Origin: Laetiporus sulphureus 93-53 | Taxonomy: Eukaryota; Basidiomycota; Agaricomycetes; Polyporales; Laetiporaceae | Length of the DNA: 64,000 nt | Reading direction: 5' to 3' | NCBI RefSeq assembly: GCF_001632365.1 | Contig: NW_024468513.1 | Location: 1,303,876 to 1,367,875, forward strand | Shown here: positions 35,131 through 46,927 of the stretch, piece by piece | Layout of the letters: the number at the start of each line of letters is the position of its first letter | How positions within the stretch are numbered: position 1 is the first letter of the stretch | Position numbers and translations under genes: made by a program | The notes under the pieces: model-generated | Told to the model about the DNA's origin: nothing | Databases searched by the model: none | What the model saw: only the letters and a program-made list of their open reading frames with translations

Positions 35131-37252
35131 ATGTCTTCGCCACGCACGCGTAGCACCGTCCTCGGCAAGCGCGCTCACCAAGCTACCACAGAGCCGACGA
35201 CATCGATTGACGTAGGATGCGGGTCAGGCAACACTGTGCTTCCTTCACCAGACCCAACCCCAGATCCGAAGCGTCCTCGCACATCGTTTACCCAGTTTGA
35301 TGACGACGGAAATAAAGAGAACGTGCCGCCGTTCGTCGTAGAGTATATCAACTCCCCCTCCGTCCGAATGACGCGTCCTTTTCGTCGGACAAATAGCGAA
35401 ACAGCAAATTCTTTCAGAGAAAACACTCGTAAGTGCCTTGTGATCGAAAACGCGCCATTCTTCTGAAGGTCTTGTAGCGCCACGCAGACGCTCTTCGGCA
35501 TCGAATACCCTATCCGCACCGCAGACTCCCGTCAACCCCTTGTCTCAACACGCCTTGGCAACCCCGCCTTCCTCCCCGCCCCAAATTCTCCGGCCTCTGC
35601 ACATGCGCGCACAGGCACTACTTCGATCCACTTGCAATGACCGTACAGAGTTCGCTGGACGGCAAGTGGAGCGTGAAACAATGCGTGACTTCATAATGTC
35701 TCTGATCTCGCAAACGGCGGACTCTGTGTCTGCTTCGACTCTATACATCTCAGGCTTGCCGGGAACGGGAAAGACCGCGCTTGTAAACGCGGTCCTAGAA
35801 AGCCTCGCCACCGAAGTCAAGCAGGGAGGGGTGCAAGTCTTTTTTATCAACTGTATGGCTCTCCACGGCGTCGATGCCGTATGGGATCGCCTCGCTGAGA
35901 TACTCAATATTAGGGAAAAGGTAGTCAGCGTGGGCCGCAAAAGCAAAAAACCAAAGGAGACTCCAATTGAGCTCGTCGAGCGTTTCTTCGCCGAGCGGGA
36001 ACAAAAATGGTATGTTGAAGTGTCATGCTCTAGAGCGATGACTCACGAGCTCGATCAATATCAATGCAGCATTATTATTCTTGACGAGCTTGATCATATT
36101 ACTTCGACCGCTCAATCTCTCAACTCTCTCTTCATGCTCGCCCACAGCAACGTTTCAAAAGTCCGACTCATTGGGATCGCAAATACCCATACACTCACAT
36201 CTTCCTCCACTGCCTCATCCTCTGTCAAATCTCTCGCGGGGGTCGAAACGTTGCACTTCGCACCGTACTGCCCCCAAGACTTGGTGGATATCGTTAATTC
36301 CCGTCTTTCGTCACTGTCAAACGATGACGATATTGCGGAGCGGTTCAAGGAGTTCCTGCCTGCATTGGCAGTGACTTTGCTGAGCCGAAAGATTGCCGCG
36401 CAGACCGGGGACGTTCGTGCCATGTTCGAGGTGCTGCGGGGCGCAATTGATCTAGCGGCGACTCCGACGTCTCCTGATTCACTGATGTCTCACATGCCCA
36501 GTGTCACCCCGTCATGCATACTCACCGCTCTGAAGGCTTACCTCTCTGTCAGCGCGCAAGCCAAATCTGCTTCCTCTTCATCGTCGCCTTCCGCATCTCA
36601 AGGCACTACGAAGACACTCAGTGACAGTGAGACGATCATAAAAGTCAGAGAGCTCGGCTTGCAACAGCGCCTCGCCTTGCTGGCGCTGCTATCAGCTCGT
36701 AAGCGCGTGGAAGCCGGGCTCGCTCTGTCTAGTTCTCATCCTGCCGCTTCACCAACGAAGTCTGCTCGATCGCCCATTAAGCGGACGCAGTCTGTGCCCA
36801 CGATCTCGACTGCGCCGTCTCTGGATGTCATGCAGCTTCACTCGTACTATTCTTCCATTCTGACAGGTGACCGTTCGCCCCTCCCTCCTGTCTCCCGTAG
36901 TGAGTTCGCCGACTTACTCGGCATGCTTGAGACCGCCGGGCTTGTCACTTTGTCCTCTGGTAGCGTTAGCCTGCTCGGTTCTCCATCGAAGTCTCGCAGG
37001 AGAATCGGCCGTACAACGTCGTTCAACATGACTGGTGCCAAGGGCTGCCAAGAGGTCCGTCTCACGGAAGGAGTACGTGTCGAAGAGATCTCCCGTTGCC
37101 TGGGTATCGCAGACAGCCAGAGCGAGACCTCAGACGTGCGTGAAGAGGAGATACGCGCCATATGGGAACAAGAATGCGCTCGGATCGCAAGGGAGGTCAA
37201 AGCGAACGCGCCTGTTTGTAATGATGTATTCGATGACGCGACGCATGCTTGA
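35131..37252 (+). CDS. CDC6: Cdc6/Cdc18 origin-licensing AAA+ ATPase
   Basis: Loads MCM helicases at origins together with ORC and Cdt1. Exons are 35131-35428, 35478-36009 and 36070-37252, total 2013 nt, giving 670 residues. The N-terminal tail has SP/TP sites (SPRT, PDPTPDPKRPR) and a KEN box (NKENVPP, about residue 69), the destruction signal read by APC/C-Cdh1. The AAA+ core shows Walker A GLPGTGKTALVNAV, Walker B IIILDELDHI and sensor regions (VRLIGIANTHTL; KIAAQTGDVRAMFEVLRGAI). The C-terminal winged helix follows (DLLGMLETAGLVTLSSG). The intron 36010-36069 is 60 nt and has no stop, so it can be mistaken for coding sequence; removing it restores the expected W-C-IIILDELD junction. Confidence 0.94.
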
Positions 37253-37494
37253 GTCTCCAAGCCAATACTTCATGCATTCACCATTTGCCGCGGTCGACGT
37301 TGTAACCGCTTTACATTCCATTATATCAGTTGCTTTCTTGCTCCATCACGATTGCCTTTGTACGTTCGGGACATGGGACTGAGTGCTTGTTACGTTTCGT
37401 TGATGATGTACATCTTTGCCTTTTTGCCTTTGTAATGTGACTACACAATATATCCATCACATAGAATCCTGCAAGAATGAAGGGTGCCGGCTCT
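37253..37494. other. Convergent 3' flanks of CDC6 and the gamma-tubulin complex gene
   Basis: 242 bp between stops; T-rich on the CDC6 side. No gene. Confidence 0.5.
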
Positions 37495-40400
37495 TCATCG
37501 TATTGATGTAAGATCGTACTTCCTCGTCCACCATTGCGCTGTGTCCAGGCGAATTAGCAGATCATGCAGGTTACCGGCCACACCCTCCACACTCGTGAGC
37601 AGAGGCGTATGACCATCGAGAGACCCATGCACTGCCAGGTTCCTCTCGATCAATGCCCTCAATACCTTGATCTATGCAAGCCACATGTCAGCATGCGCAA
37701 AACATCGGTAAATCCATCACCGACCAAAGTCATCATGTTTTTCCTGAATTCATTCCACAGGTCCTCTAGCCTTGTTGCAGCTTCATATTCTGGCATCTGC
37801 TTCTTGTGACGAAGGCCAGCGAGAATGCCCAGTTCCAGCACAAGTGCAAGGCACCCGCGAAGCAGCTCGCCAACCGCCTTCTGGCCCGAGCGTAAGAGAC
37901 AAGCACTGAGAATATCATCCAGCACCTTGGAGTGACGATCTGCCAGAGACGCGAAGTCGGTGAAACCGCCGGCAGGCCTCTTGGTGCTTGGCTTCTCATC
38001 TGGCGGCCCCAACTGTAGGAGGAAGGCATCGAAGTTACCCCCAATTGCCGAGTCGTACACGTACGATGTTAGGGAGGTGACGAATGAGTGCGCAACGAAA
38101 CGGAAGTGGAGGAGTAGTTTGTTCGACTGTGTCAATGTCGGAAATAGCGGGCACGAAGCCTTGCGTGTCATACGGTAGAAGGCCGCCATGACATTTGAGG
38201 CTGCATAGACGAGGGTCAATATAGTATCTAATAATCCCAGCACAACGGGAGTACCTCGCATCAGCCGCAGGTTGAATGCCAGTATTCGATAGTACTTGGA
38301 AAGTATAGTCGGTGTTATTATGATATCGAGCGGTTCTGGCGGGAGATAATCCAGATACAAGAAGTCCATCGCTCTATATGCTTGTCAGACACCCCAAACC
38401 ACTAGCATTCGTACAATGTGCGACTCACTCTATAGCTAGCGGCGGAGGAAAATCAGTCCCACAAGCAACAACACACCACAGAATCACGTACATGTAGGAT
38501 CGAGCCATCGCTCTTTGCCCGTTCCTGCCGACAGATCACGTAGAACGAACCCAAGGCGGTATTCAGCTTCTTGCAACAATCTCTCGTAAGTCGTTGAAGG
38601 TTGAACTCGACGACGTTCGTCCTGTAGATTCTCCTGTAGAGCGTCAACAATCACGGTACGCAGGTGGTAGCTCAGATCAGCGCCCCTTGGTGGCCACGAG
38701 TCGCCTTCTGTCAGCTGCGATGAGAGGCCAACAGCCCACTGAGCCGCGGGAGTATCATCGGACGTTTGCGAAGATGACTGGTTAATCGTGCCGATAGACC
38801 GTCTCAGACGAGTGAGTGAAGATGCTGGCTCGTCAGAATCGGAGAACAGCGCATTCTCTAGCCTTGATCTGAATGAATGTGACGTCAAGAGAAGATAAGA
38901 ACGGAGAAGAGTTAGATGAAGTTGCAAGTTCAGATATGTATCCGGTGTTAGAAATATAGCGACCAGAGCTCCCGATAGTCGGTTCATATGTCTCACGAGT
39001 GGCGACAACACGAGCTCGGTCAGATGTCCGAGAGTAGGCGTGATCGGCGGCAGAGTGGATGGGTAGTCCTCGAGGAAAGCTTGCAGTTCTGAGAGAGCTG
39101 AGTTGTGAGTTCTCCAGCCAGGCGCACTGGCGCGTGCAAGACACGACCCAGGTGGGAGATCAAAAATAGAAAATCCCTCCAACCCAGTCTTGTAGGCATT
39201 CCCCTGCCGGAACGCGTCGCCACTTCTGTCTGGCTGCTCTGAAGCTTGTTGCGCGTCCTCGAAGGGATCAAAATCTTTATTCCATGCAGCAGTGACGTCT
39301 TTGTGTGTCCATTTCCAACAGATGACTTGATTGTGTTGTTGATCAGTGAGAAGCGGATGATCTGGCTGTGCTTGACGCAACAGTCTCAACGACTGTTGCG
39401 CTCTTTGGAGGACGTCCGCATATGAATGCACGAAGACCGGATGTGCTTGCATATTAAACTTCTCCTGATTCAACGTCTCATCATCTTCATTGTACAGAAA
39501 TTCCTCGTCAAGGCCATCCGATTTCTGCGCATCATTGGGACATGGCAGGCATGTCATGTCACCGGAGAACTCGCTGTCATTCGCTCTATATCCAACAGAC
39601 TGGCAGACTTGTCGGAAGTAGTCTTGCGAGGTCACCGTCAGGATATATGAAAACGCCGCTGTAATGATTCTGGCAGATCGCATCTCCAGATGACTATTAA
39701 CTGAGTTGTAAATTTGCGACAGTATCGCTGCGATCGTTACTGGAAGCGGGGTGTAAGCAACGGGAATGGAATGTTCGCTCTGGAGCTCAACCATTAGTTC
39801 AAGTGAACTAGGCATGAAAAAGTAGTTGACTCGCCCTTCCGCAGAGAGAACACAAAGCATTGAGCAGCTTCTCAGTGTCTTCGTAGGTCATCCACAGAGC
39901 TGCCAGAGCGTCATGCTCTAATTGGTGGCCGGCATCTTCACCGAACGCGAGAGATGTCGCGAGCATTTGTCGTAAGCAGTCCAATACGCATGACACTGCA
40001 TGTACAAAGGAGTGTTGGGCTTGTTGAGGGCGTCCTCGTCTACCACGATGAATTGAGATGAGCTATGTATCAGAGGATCCACACATACGAGGGTAGCTGA
40101 GAATCAACCAGAAGTTCCAAGCGACGCAGAGCGGCTCCAATTCTAAGAAAACGTCCGACGACACTGAAAGATAAATCAGATGTATATTCAATTGATCTAG
40201 ATATGTGTACAGACCTAGAGCTCACGACCTCGTCCGTTCCTGCAATTATCACACTGGCATCCAATTCGTCTGAAGCGTATTTTGGAAGAAACTTCTCCCA
40301 ATAAATGTCCCATACGTATAGCGGAGAAGAAACCCCAGTGAGCACGAGTCTCAATGATAGAAGTAATTCTCTGCATGTCACGTATATTGATGGTGAATAT

Positions 40401-40943
40401 GGGTCCCTCAGGGGCGGACGTACGCTTTCGTAGGAACTCAGAACGAGTATGATCGTAAATGAAGGTGACTCACTGATAACGTATTGACGCCAATGACCGG
40501 TCCTCTAGCTCTGACCAGAGTGGGGACGGCTTTGTGCGGGAGTAAGGCAAATTTCGAACGGAATCCCATGAAACTAAATTGTTCTGAAGAGAGTGTGATT
40601 TAACGAGACATATATCCACCTGCATATGTTCATTTCAAGTTACCTTGCCGCTATTTTTGTTACTGCGAGTAGTCAATCGCTCTGGGTCCCAAGGCTTCTC
40701 CTTCGGCTGGGTGAGAAAGCCGGTGGATGTAAGAGGATGCTCGAGCAAATGTTGCCGTTCAGGATGATCTGGATGTATAGCAGTAAGTTTCTTGCGGATC
40801 TCTCTTTCAAGGCGCATCGTATCCATGATGGGATCCTGGGGCCTGTTCTGCAGCCGGGGTACGAAGAACCCTGGTAGAATGTCCGGGAGACTGTCCATGT
40901 TGAAACAATGTATGAGGTCCAAGTCAGGCAAGCATGCGTCCAT
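37495..40943 (-). CDS. Spc97/Spc98-family gamma-tubulin complex component
   Basis: Component of the microtubule-nucleating gamma-tubulin complex. Start at 40943 (MDACLPDLDLIHCF), many short introns, stop at 37495-37497. The N-terminal GRIP1-like half includes CRELLLSLRLVLTGVSSPLYVWDIYWE and EALWMTYEDTEK-type helices. The C-terminal GRIP2-like half contains DFLYLDYLPPEPLDIIITPT and ILSKYYRILAFNLRLMRG, followed by NKLLLHFRFVAHSFVTSLTSYVYDSAIGGNFDAFL. That stretch is the usual gamma-tubulin-binding region pattern (W/F..H.....S...Y....V....). The end reads LLIRLDTAQWWTRKYDLTS. Overall length, near 900-950 residues, and the divergent middle suggest the GCP4/5/6 class over the core GCP2 or GCP3, but I cannot fix the subclass. 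Divergent from DBF4. Confidence 0.85.
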
Positions 40944-41249
40944 TGTTGCGGAGGGATTTGAGCGAACGAGGGAGCGTGAGCGTAGGTGGCTGAAGGTAAG
41001 CGGGTTTGTCGCGTATGGTCACATATTACGTCACGTCACGCGACGCGTCGCGCGTTGTTTGTTTGGTCGTTGACGAACGTAAACCGTGGATGCGGGTAGT
41101 ACAACTTGGTTCTCTCCACTGTTGTCCTTGCCAGCAGTGCGCTCGTTTCATCCAGCACCCCGCCCTGCCTCTTTCTTGCATAGTCACCACAAGCCTCGTC
41201 GAGCTGCCTCGAGAGTATTGAACGTTGATTAGCTGCATTGCTCTCACCG
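40944..41249. promoter_or_regulatory. Divergent promoter of the gamma-tubulin complex gene and DBF4
   Basis: 306 bp between start codons. Contains clustered ACGTCACGTCACGCGACGCG sequence with an MCB core at 41043-41048, about 200 bp before the DBF4 start and about 100 bp before the other gene. The DBF4 leader is C/T-rich (CCCCGCCCTGCCTCTTTC). Confidence 0.6.
41043..41048. promoter_or_regulatory. MluI cell-cycle box (MCB) between the gamma-tubulin complex gene and DBF4
   Basis: ACGCGT in the context CGCGACGCGTCGCGCG. The ten bases CGCGACGCGT are identical to the CDC6 upstream site. A G1/S (MBF) site by analogy with yeasts. Confidence 0.6.
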
Positions 41250-43235
41250 ATGGCTACTATCGCACGCACACCGTTGGCCACGCGGCCATATCCACAGCAT
41301 CAATCTGTCCTCCTCTCTCCATACCAGACAGTAGCACGAAAGCATATCACAGTCAAACGCCCGCGTTCACCTGAGCCGACGAAGGACGAGAGTGCAGCAC
41401 ACGGCGTGAAGCGGTTCAAACCCGTAGCTGCTGAGCCCGTGATGCCCACCCTCACTTGCGAAGAGGCAAGGAGGCAGAAGGAGAGGAGACGTGCAGAACG
41501 TGAACAGGAGTTTAGGGTAAAGTACAGACGCGCTTTCCCGAGATTCGTGTTCTACTTCGACTTGGACGGCGCCGACCCGGAAGTGGCAGCCCTGATGAAG
41601 GACCTCGAGAAAAAGGTGGTGCATCTGGGAGCGGTAAGCATCGTTCACTAAGCAGTCTGTAAAGGCGTGATCTGAAGTATATCATATATTATGTCCATGT
41701 CCTGCAGCGGGTCGAGGATTTCTTCTCCAGAGACATTACACATCTCATCACCTTGCAGGGTGAAGATCATGACAAGGAGAACGTCACGAGGAATGATATA
41801 CTAGAAGATAATGCATTCGATAGTCTCATCAAGCTCAAGGAAAGGTAAGTAAGACTGTCGACTTTTGGTTGTCTGGAGCCTTACTCACGTGGGGGGAAGG
41901 CCTGCCAACGATGCCACTGGCGCAGCCTCCCGCGAGCTTATGAAGAAAGCCTTGGCTCTCGATATCAAAGTCTGGAGTGTATCGAAGCTCGACAGTGTCC
42001 TCGATAGGTGTCAAGCTGCTGTCGCTCCCATTGCAGCCGCAGAATCTAGTCGCTCCATCGCGCCACAGACGAAGAATCGTTCTTTGACACGTCTGCTTGA
42101 AAATGAGCGTATAAATGGGACAACGGAGCGAGATCCGAGCCTGAAACGAAAGGACTACAAATATTTCCCGAAAGGGAGCTACTTTGTGCTCGTAGAGGAC
42201 ATGCGACAGGAGCTGGCACCCATTGCTATCATGGAATACATGCCGAAGAAGGATCGTGACGGGACGGAGCATCCTACATGGCCAGTGTTGTACTGTCACC
42301 CTAAGTCGAGAGGACCGTTCTTGCCATACGACGAAGACGAGGAACGCAGGCGAGAGAAGGCAGATCGACAGGATATGGAAAGGACGAATGATCGCGCGCA
42401 GAGAAAGGCGAAACTGCAAGAGGAGCGCATTCGAGATTCCCAAATACGAGCACAGACCAAGCAGCACGATCTACGACGATCAATGTCTCTGAATAACTTG
42501 CGTCGCAGGCTGTCATATGGAGACCCTGAATTGGAAGGGCTGATTGACCTTGATGCAGACGGTGCTGAACTGAACTCCGTGAATGCCTCCGGATACCTTG
42601 CATCCGGTGCATACATGGCTGCATCTGGCAACAGCGTTGGCGTCACGTCCACGACAGGCACCACATCCACCATTGGGAACTCCTTGCAGTGTTTCCAGCT
42701 GCCTGACTCACTCAAGGGCAGGGCGCAACAACAGGTAGTGACGTTCCGTAAGGCCGCGGCTGTGCTCGATGAAACGGAGAACAAGATGGGGCCGCCTCCT
42801 ACTATTCCCGACAGGCGGAATATGCTCAAAAAGAGCCGTAGTACCAACACACTGAGACTTCCCAAAAGAGACGAGGGGACGAAGCCTGGATATTGTGAAA
42901 GTTGTCGAGTCAAGTTTAACGACTTCAAAATAGTGAGGTTTCGCAATACTAATCGTTTCTCGGGTGCTGACGTTGTATGTTTGTTATCCTAGCATATTGA
43001 GGGTCGGAGGCACCGTAAGTTCGCCCTTGACGACGCGAACTTTGCCGCGTTGGACTTCGTCCTCGCTCGAGTGGGACGTCGCACTCGAGAGGAGGTTGCA
43101 ACCGAGAAGGAGGGATGGGCCAAGAGATTCGCCGGCGAGGAGGAGCAAGAGGAGGAGGCAGCTTCTCCGTCGCACGACGCAGCTGACGAGCATGATATTC
43201 AATGGGATGAATGGGACGATGACGACGAGGAGTGA
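41250..43235 (+). CDS. DBF4: Dbf4/Dfp1, regulatory subunit of Cdc7 kinase
   Basis: Activates Cdc7/Hsk1 to phosphorylate MCM at origin firing. Exons 41250-41633, 41708-41844, 41900-42932 and 42993-43235 total 1797 nt, giving 598 residues. Motif N is a BRCT-like region: FPRFVFYFDLDGADPEVAAL, VVHLGARVEDFFSRDITHLIT, and IKVWSVSKLDSVLDRC. Motif M follows: RKDYKYFPKGSYFVLVEDM, APIAIMEYMP and WPVLYCHPKSRGPF. Motif C is the DBF zinc finger, split by the last intron: KPGYCESCRVKFNDFKIHIEGRRHRKFA, ligands C-x2-C-x11-H-x5-H-like, continuing FALDDANFAALDFVL. A very acidic tail (WDEWDDDDEE) ends the protein. The ATG at 41250 is the first in the exon. Confidence 0.93.
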
Positions 43236-43637
43236 AGCGGACGTATATCTGCAGTTCATACGGACAGTCCCGCAAGAAGTTGGTTCGCCTCCTGCAATAT
43301 CTTCCTTTATTCAATCACCCTCGACTCTACCCCACGGTAAAGCCAATCAAACATTCATCTCGTTGTTTTTAGGAATAGCAGGACATACGCAACATTGCAT
43401 ACAACCACATCGTCAAATCAGTCTCTGTTCCAATATTTGCATGTTCTATTAAACGTAGATTGGTTAAATACAATGGCAAAGATGCCAGCGTGTCAATGGG
43501 TCGATTTGCGTCGCACTTCGTTAAGTCATAAGGGTATAGAAGAAGGCCGCACATCCAGTACATACTGCAGGCGTGAACATGACTTATGACGGGCTAAAAT
43601 TGCGAAGAGTACAGAGGAACGCCACCATGCGATCAAT
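43236..43637. other. Convergent 3' flanks, DBF4 / secreted protein 1
   Basis: No gene visible; A/T-richer than the flanking coding DNA. Confidence 0.5.
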
Positions 43638-44740
43638 CTAAACTTGTTTGTGGTGAACGGTCACCGTCAGAAGGGTCACAATCCCATCGACAGCGATGCC
43701 TGCGATCGTACAGCCAGCCGTGAACTTCTCCCGAGAAAATGTCTGAGACAAAAAGGTAATCACCATGATTCACTCCTTTGCTACCGGCAGGCATAAGCCC
43801 CGTTATGTTGTGGGCAACGGTGAAATAATGCACGCCGTCGAATTCGCTTTTGCCGATAGCGGCGGTAACAAGTTGATCACTGCACACGATGAGACAATAT
43901 TCTGGTCAACATCTTGGCTTTGGGAGAACACTGTATGAATTCGCATACCGTCCGATATTGTATCCATCTGGAATGATAGTGTGGTCCTCTTCAACATCCT
44001 CCTCCTTTGAGACTCTAAAACGGCCAGTTAGTCACAGACCAAGATACATTGCCATACCGTCACTCACGCAAGGAAGAGAGCCCCACTGTCAGCATCTGTC
44101 CCATTCTGAATGTATACCCTGTAGTAGAACAATCCATTCATTCAGCAACGATAAGAAGCCACAGGATGATAGCTCCTTCTATAACAAGGCCGTGCAACGA
44201 GGAACCGCTCTCCAATCGGATGCTCACCTGAAGTGGTTACCGCCGATAAGACTTTCCAGACACGTCCCGATTTCGACATCACCATAGTCTTGGCGGAGCT
44301 CGATAGTCTGGTTCACCCAGCCGTTGCCATCGCCAAGGTTGGCAGAAAAAGGCGAGCCGAGATGGATATCCATGCACTCTTCTGAACTGCATACTCGTTA
44401 CAGCGGTAAGTCATGCTAGCTGGTGCAGAAGTTGATACGTACAATCCGATTGCACGAGCGTAGTTTATGATGCCTGCCTCGCTAAGGACCTCGGGTGAGC
44501 TAAGCCCTGAGATGATCACCTGGGACAATGTTTGGTGACTAGACTTCGCTTTATTGAAGCAGAGTGTGAACGTACGTTAAGGGGTTCACCAAGACCGTTC
44601 CCGACATTGTCGAACATTGAGCCCCCTGCATAGTAAGGGTCATAGAACGGGACCTGAGGCTGAAGTTCCGTATTTATGATTAGGCTTCCAAGAACGGGTG
44701 AGAGCCGTGAGATAATGCTAAGGATGAGCAAGCCCAACAT
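43638..44740 (-). CDS. Small secreted protein, tandem family member 1
   Basis: A multi-exon secreted protein. The signal peptide is MLGLLILSIISRLSPVLGS. The mature part starts PFYDPYYAGGSMFDNVGNGLGEPLN, then VIISGLSSPEVLSEAGIINYARAIGL, then EECMDIHLGSPFSANLGDGN and GWVNQTIELRQDYGD. The end is EFDGVHYFTVAHNITGLMPAG, followed by DGIVTLLTVTVHHKQV. Two N-linked sequons (NQT, NIT) and few cysteines are seen. This family, with the SANLGDGNGWVNQT and VTLLTVTV signatures, is widespread in Agaricomycetes but has no assigned function to my knowledge. It is paralogous to the next gene and to a pseudogene downstream. Unlike copy 2, it has no Lys-Arg site before the YYDPY segment. Confidence 0.82.
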
Positions 44741-45178
44741 CGTCGATGGTGTTTTAGCTCACAACACAGCGCGGACAGAGAGCGCGACGTACCTACGCTA
44801 CGTTATGAGTACTTGTAGCAGGTAGAAGAGGAAGCCTAGAAGAAACACGCAGATGACTGTATTCGGCAGTAGAAACCGTCAGACGACTCGCATGCACTAT
44901 TTAAAGAAGTTCAGCACCATGGGAACGCGTCTAACGAACGCACGTTCGCTGACTTCTCGAAGCAAAGTACAGCACACAGCCGAGTCGCATGCGTTGCACA
45001 ACTTGCGTGACATTAAATCCCTTGACATACGTGGTATGTCATGGAAAAGAAACGGTACAGATGGATTCATGTACGCACAACGAACGCGATAGCATTCATG
45101 ACAGTCAACATGTCGATGGGCAATAGGGGTATACCAATATGAACGCCTGGAGGGTCGCATTAAAATAATAATGCGAGC
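44741..45178. other. Intergenic between secreted-protein copies 1 and 2
   Basis: Promoter of copy 1 and 3' flank of copy 2. I see no obvious similarity to the regions upstream of copies 2 and 3. Confidence 0.4.
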
Positions 45179-46237
45179 TCATTCAACCGTAACCGTGAGG
45201 AGGGTGACAATTCCATCAACATAAATATCTGTGATATGTTAATCAACTCGATTATAAGACTTTCATGTGAGCGGAGTTCATTACCATGATTAACACCTGT
45301 GGTACCGGCTGGCATTAGGCCAGTGATGTTCTCGGCGACGGTACTGTACGTTACACCACCATAACTAGTGGTACCGATAGCTCCAGCAACCAGCGCGTCC
45401 CTGCATCGTTCGTGTCGCAAATCAGCAGCAAGAAGAGGAAGTGAGGCTATCTCACGCACCGTCCTGCATCGTATCCGTTTGGTGCAATAGTGTGGTCTTC
45501 GGAGGCATCTTCTTCAGTCGAGACGCTGCCATAATTCCGTGTCGGTTAGGATGAGATGACGCCGACCACGGGCTGTATCGACTGTACTCACGCTAAAAAT
45601 AGAGCACCGCTATCGGCCTCCGTTCCATTTTGGATGAACACACTGTCATACAAAGTGCTCAGTAGGTGTAGAGCATGACCGGGACAATACAACTCTGCTC
45701 ATGGGTGCTCGAGGTGAGAACGCACCGAAAGTGGTTGCCTCCAATGAGACTCTCAAGGCAAGTGCCTAGGGAAGGATCACCGTAATCTTCGCGAATTTCG
45801 ATGGTCTGGTTCACCCAGCCGTTTCCATCACCAAGATTCGCAGAGAAAGGATCTCCGAGGTGGATGCCAAGACACTCCTCTGAGCTGCAGTACCCACAGT
45901 CAGTCCATAGACGTTGTAAGAGGTGAATGATGCAGGCGTACAATCCAATTGCGCGGGCGTAATTGAGAATTCCAGCCTCGTTCAGCACCTCGGCTGAGCT
46001 TAACCCTGATACGATCACCTGGAAAGATGGACAAAGTGAGAAAGGCTTGACTAGCCCGAATCGAGAACATACATTGAGAGGTTCTCCATAACCGTCATCG
46101 GCATTGTCGAACATGGAGCCGCCGCCATCATAAGGATCGTAGTAAGCGACAGCACGCTTCTCCACTGCCTTCGGAATCACATTTGCGAATGCAGGAGCAC
46201 ACAAGCTAGCGATGCCAAGAAGGAACAGTCCGAACAT
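45179..46237 (-). CDS. Small secreted protein, tandem family member 2
   Basis: The best preserved copy, about 235 residues in several exons. Start at MFGLFLLGIASLCAPAFA (signal peptide), then NVIPKAVEKRAVAYYDPYDG. The Lys-Arg pair is a likely Kex2 processing site, leaving a mature N-terminus at AVAYYDPY. It continues with GGSMFDNADDGYGEPLN, VIVSGLSSAEVLNEAGILNY, SEECLGIHLGDPFSANLGDG, GWVNQTIEIREDYGDPSLGT, CLESLIGGNHFRV, GALFLAVSTEEDASEDHTIA and VDGIVTLLTVTVE. The two conserved cysteines (SEEC and GTCLES) could form one disulfide. The reading frame is intact at every junction I checked. Confidence 0.85.
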
Positions 46238-46927
46238 AGCTGCAGGTGTGAGCGAAGAGCGCACGCATCGAAGCTGGAGAATTGGGGCATTTTTATACGC
46301 AAGCAAGAGAAGAAGCCCGTTGCACCCGCACTCAATGCGGCCGATATCACGTTGAACAGAAGAACATACTCACATGGATTGCTCGCAACACGTTCGCAGG
46401 ATACGCAGAACGTGTCTCATTGCTGCATTTGTGCTGATCCAGTTTTCTGCTATGCGGTGCATGAGCACCGTCACCTCATAGCAATCACACGGGTGGTTGC
46501 ACATGATGAGCTTCTGCTCGCACGGGGGATATGTTCAAAACCCTGGGAGGGGAGGGGAGAACCGTATCGATTCGGCAGATAGATCGAGAGCCATATGGTG
46601 GAGACGAACGTTTTATGACATTCAGGCACGCAAAGGCAGCACGTTGGGAATACGATTGAGCGGGCGAGCTGCAGGAACAGAACTTCCATCCCCGTCTGTT
46701 GTCTCGCTGGAAGCGGCAACTAGGAATAGTCTTCGGCTATCTCCGCGGTTGGATCTATACGCTGGACGAGCATCTTTCTCCGTGACGTACTGCCCAGATT
46801 GCACGGCGTGAATGGGGTCGAGGCGCTATAGCCGGCGGAGCGTCAACAGAATCCGTTTGGAGAGCGTCAAGTGGATGAATGAGCCGGGTAACACAAACCG
46901 TGACACGCATTCAATGCTATCCAAAGC
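46238..46927. other. Upstream region of secreted-protein copy 2, partly duplicated
   Basis: Contains words shared with the region upstream of the third copy: GAGCTTCTGCTCGCACG (46508), AGCCATATGGTGGA (46590) and GGCAACTAGGAAT (46716). This suggests the duplication included flanking DNA. Confidence 0.5.
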
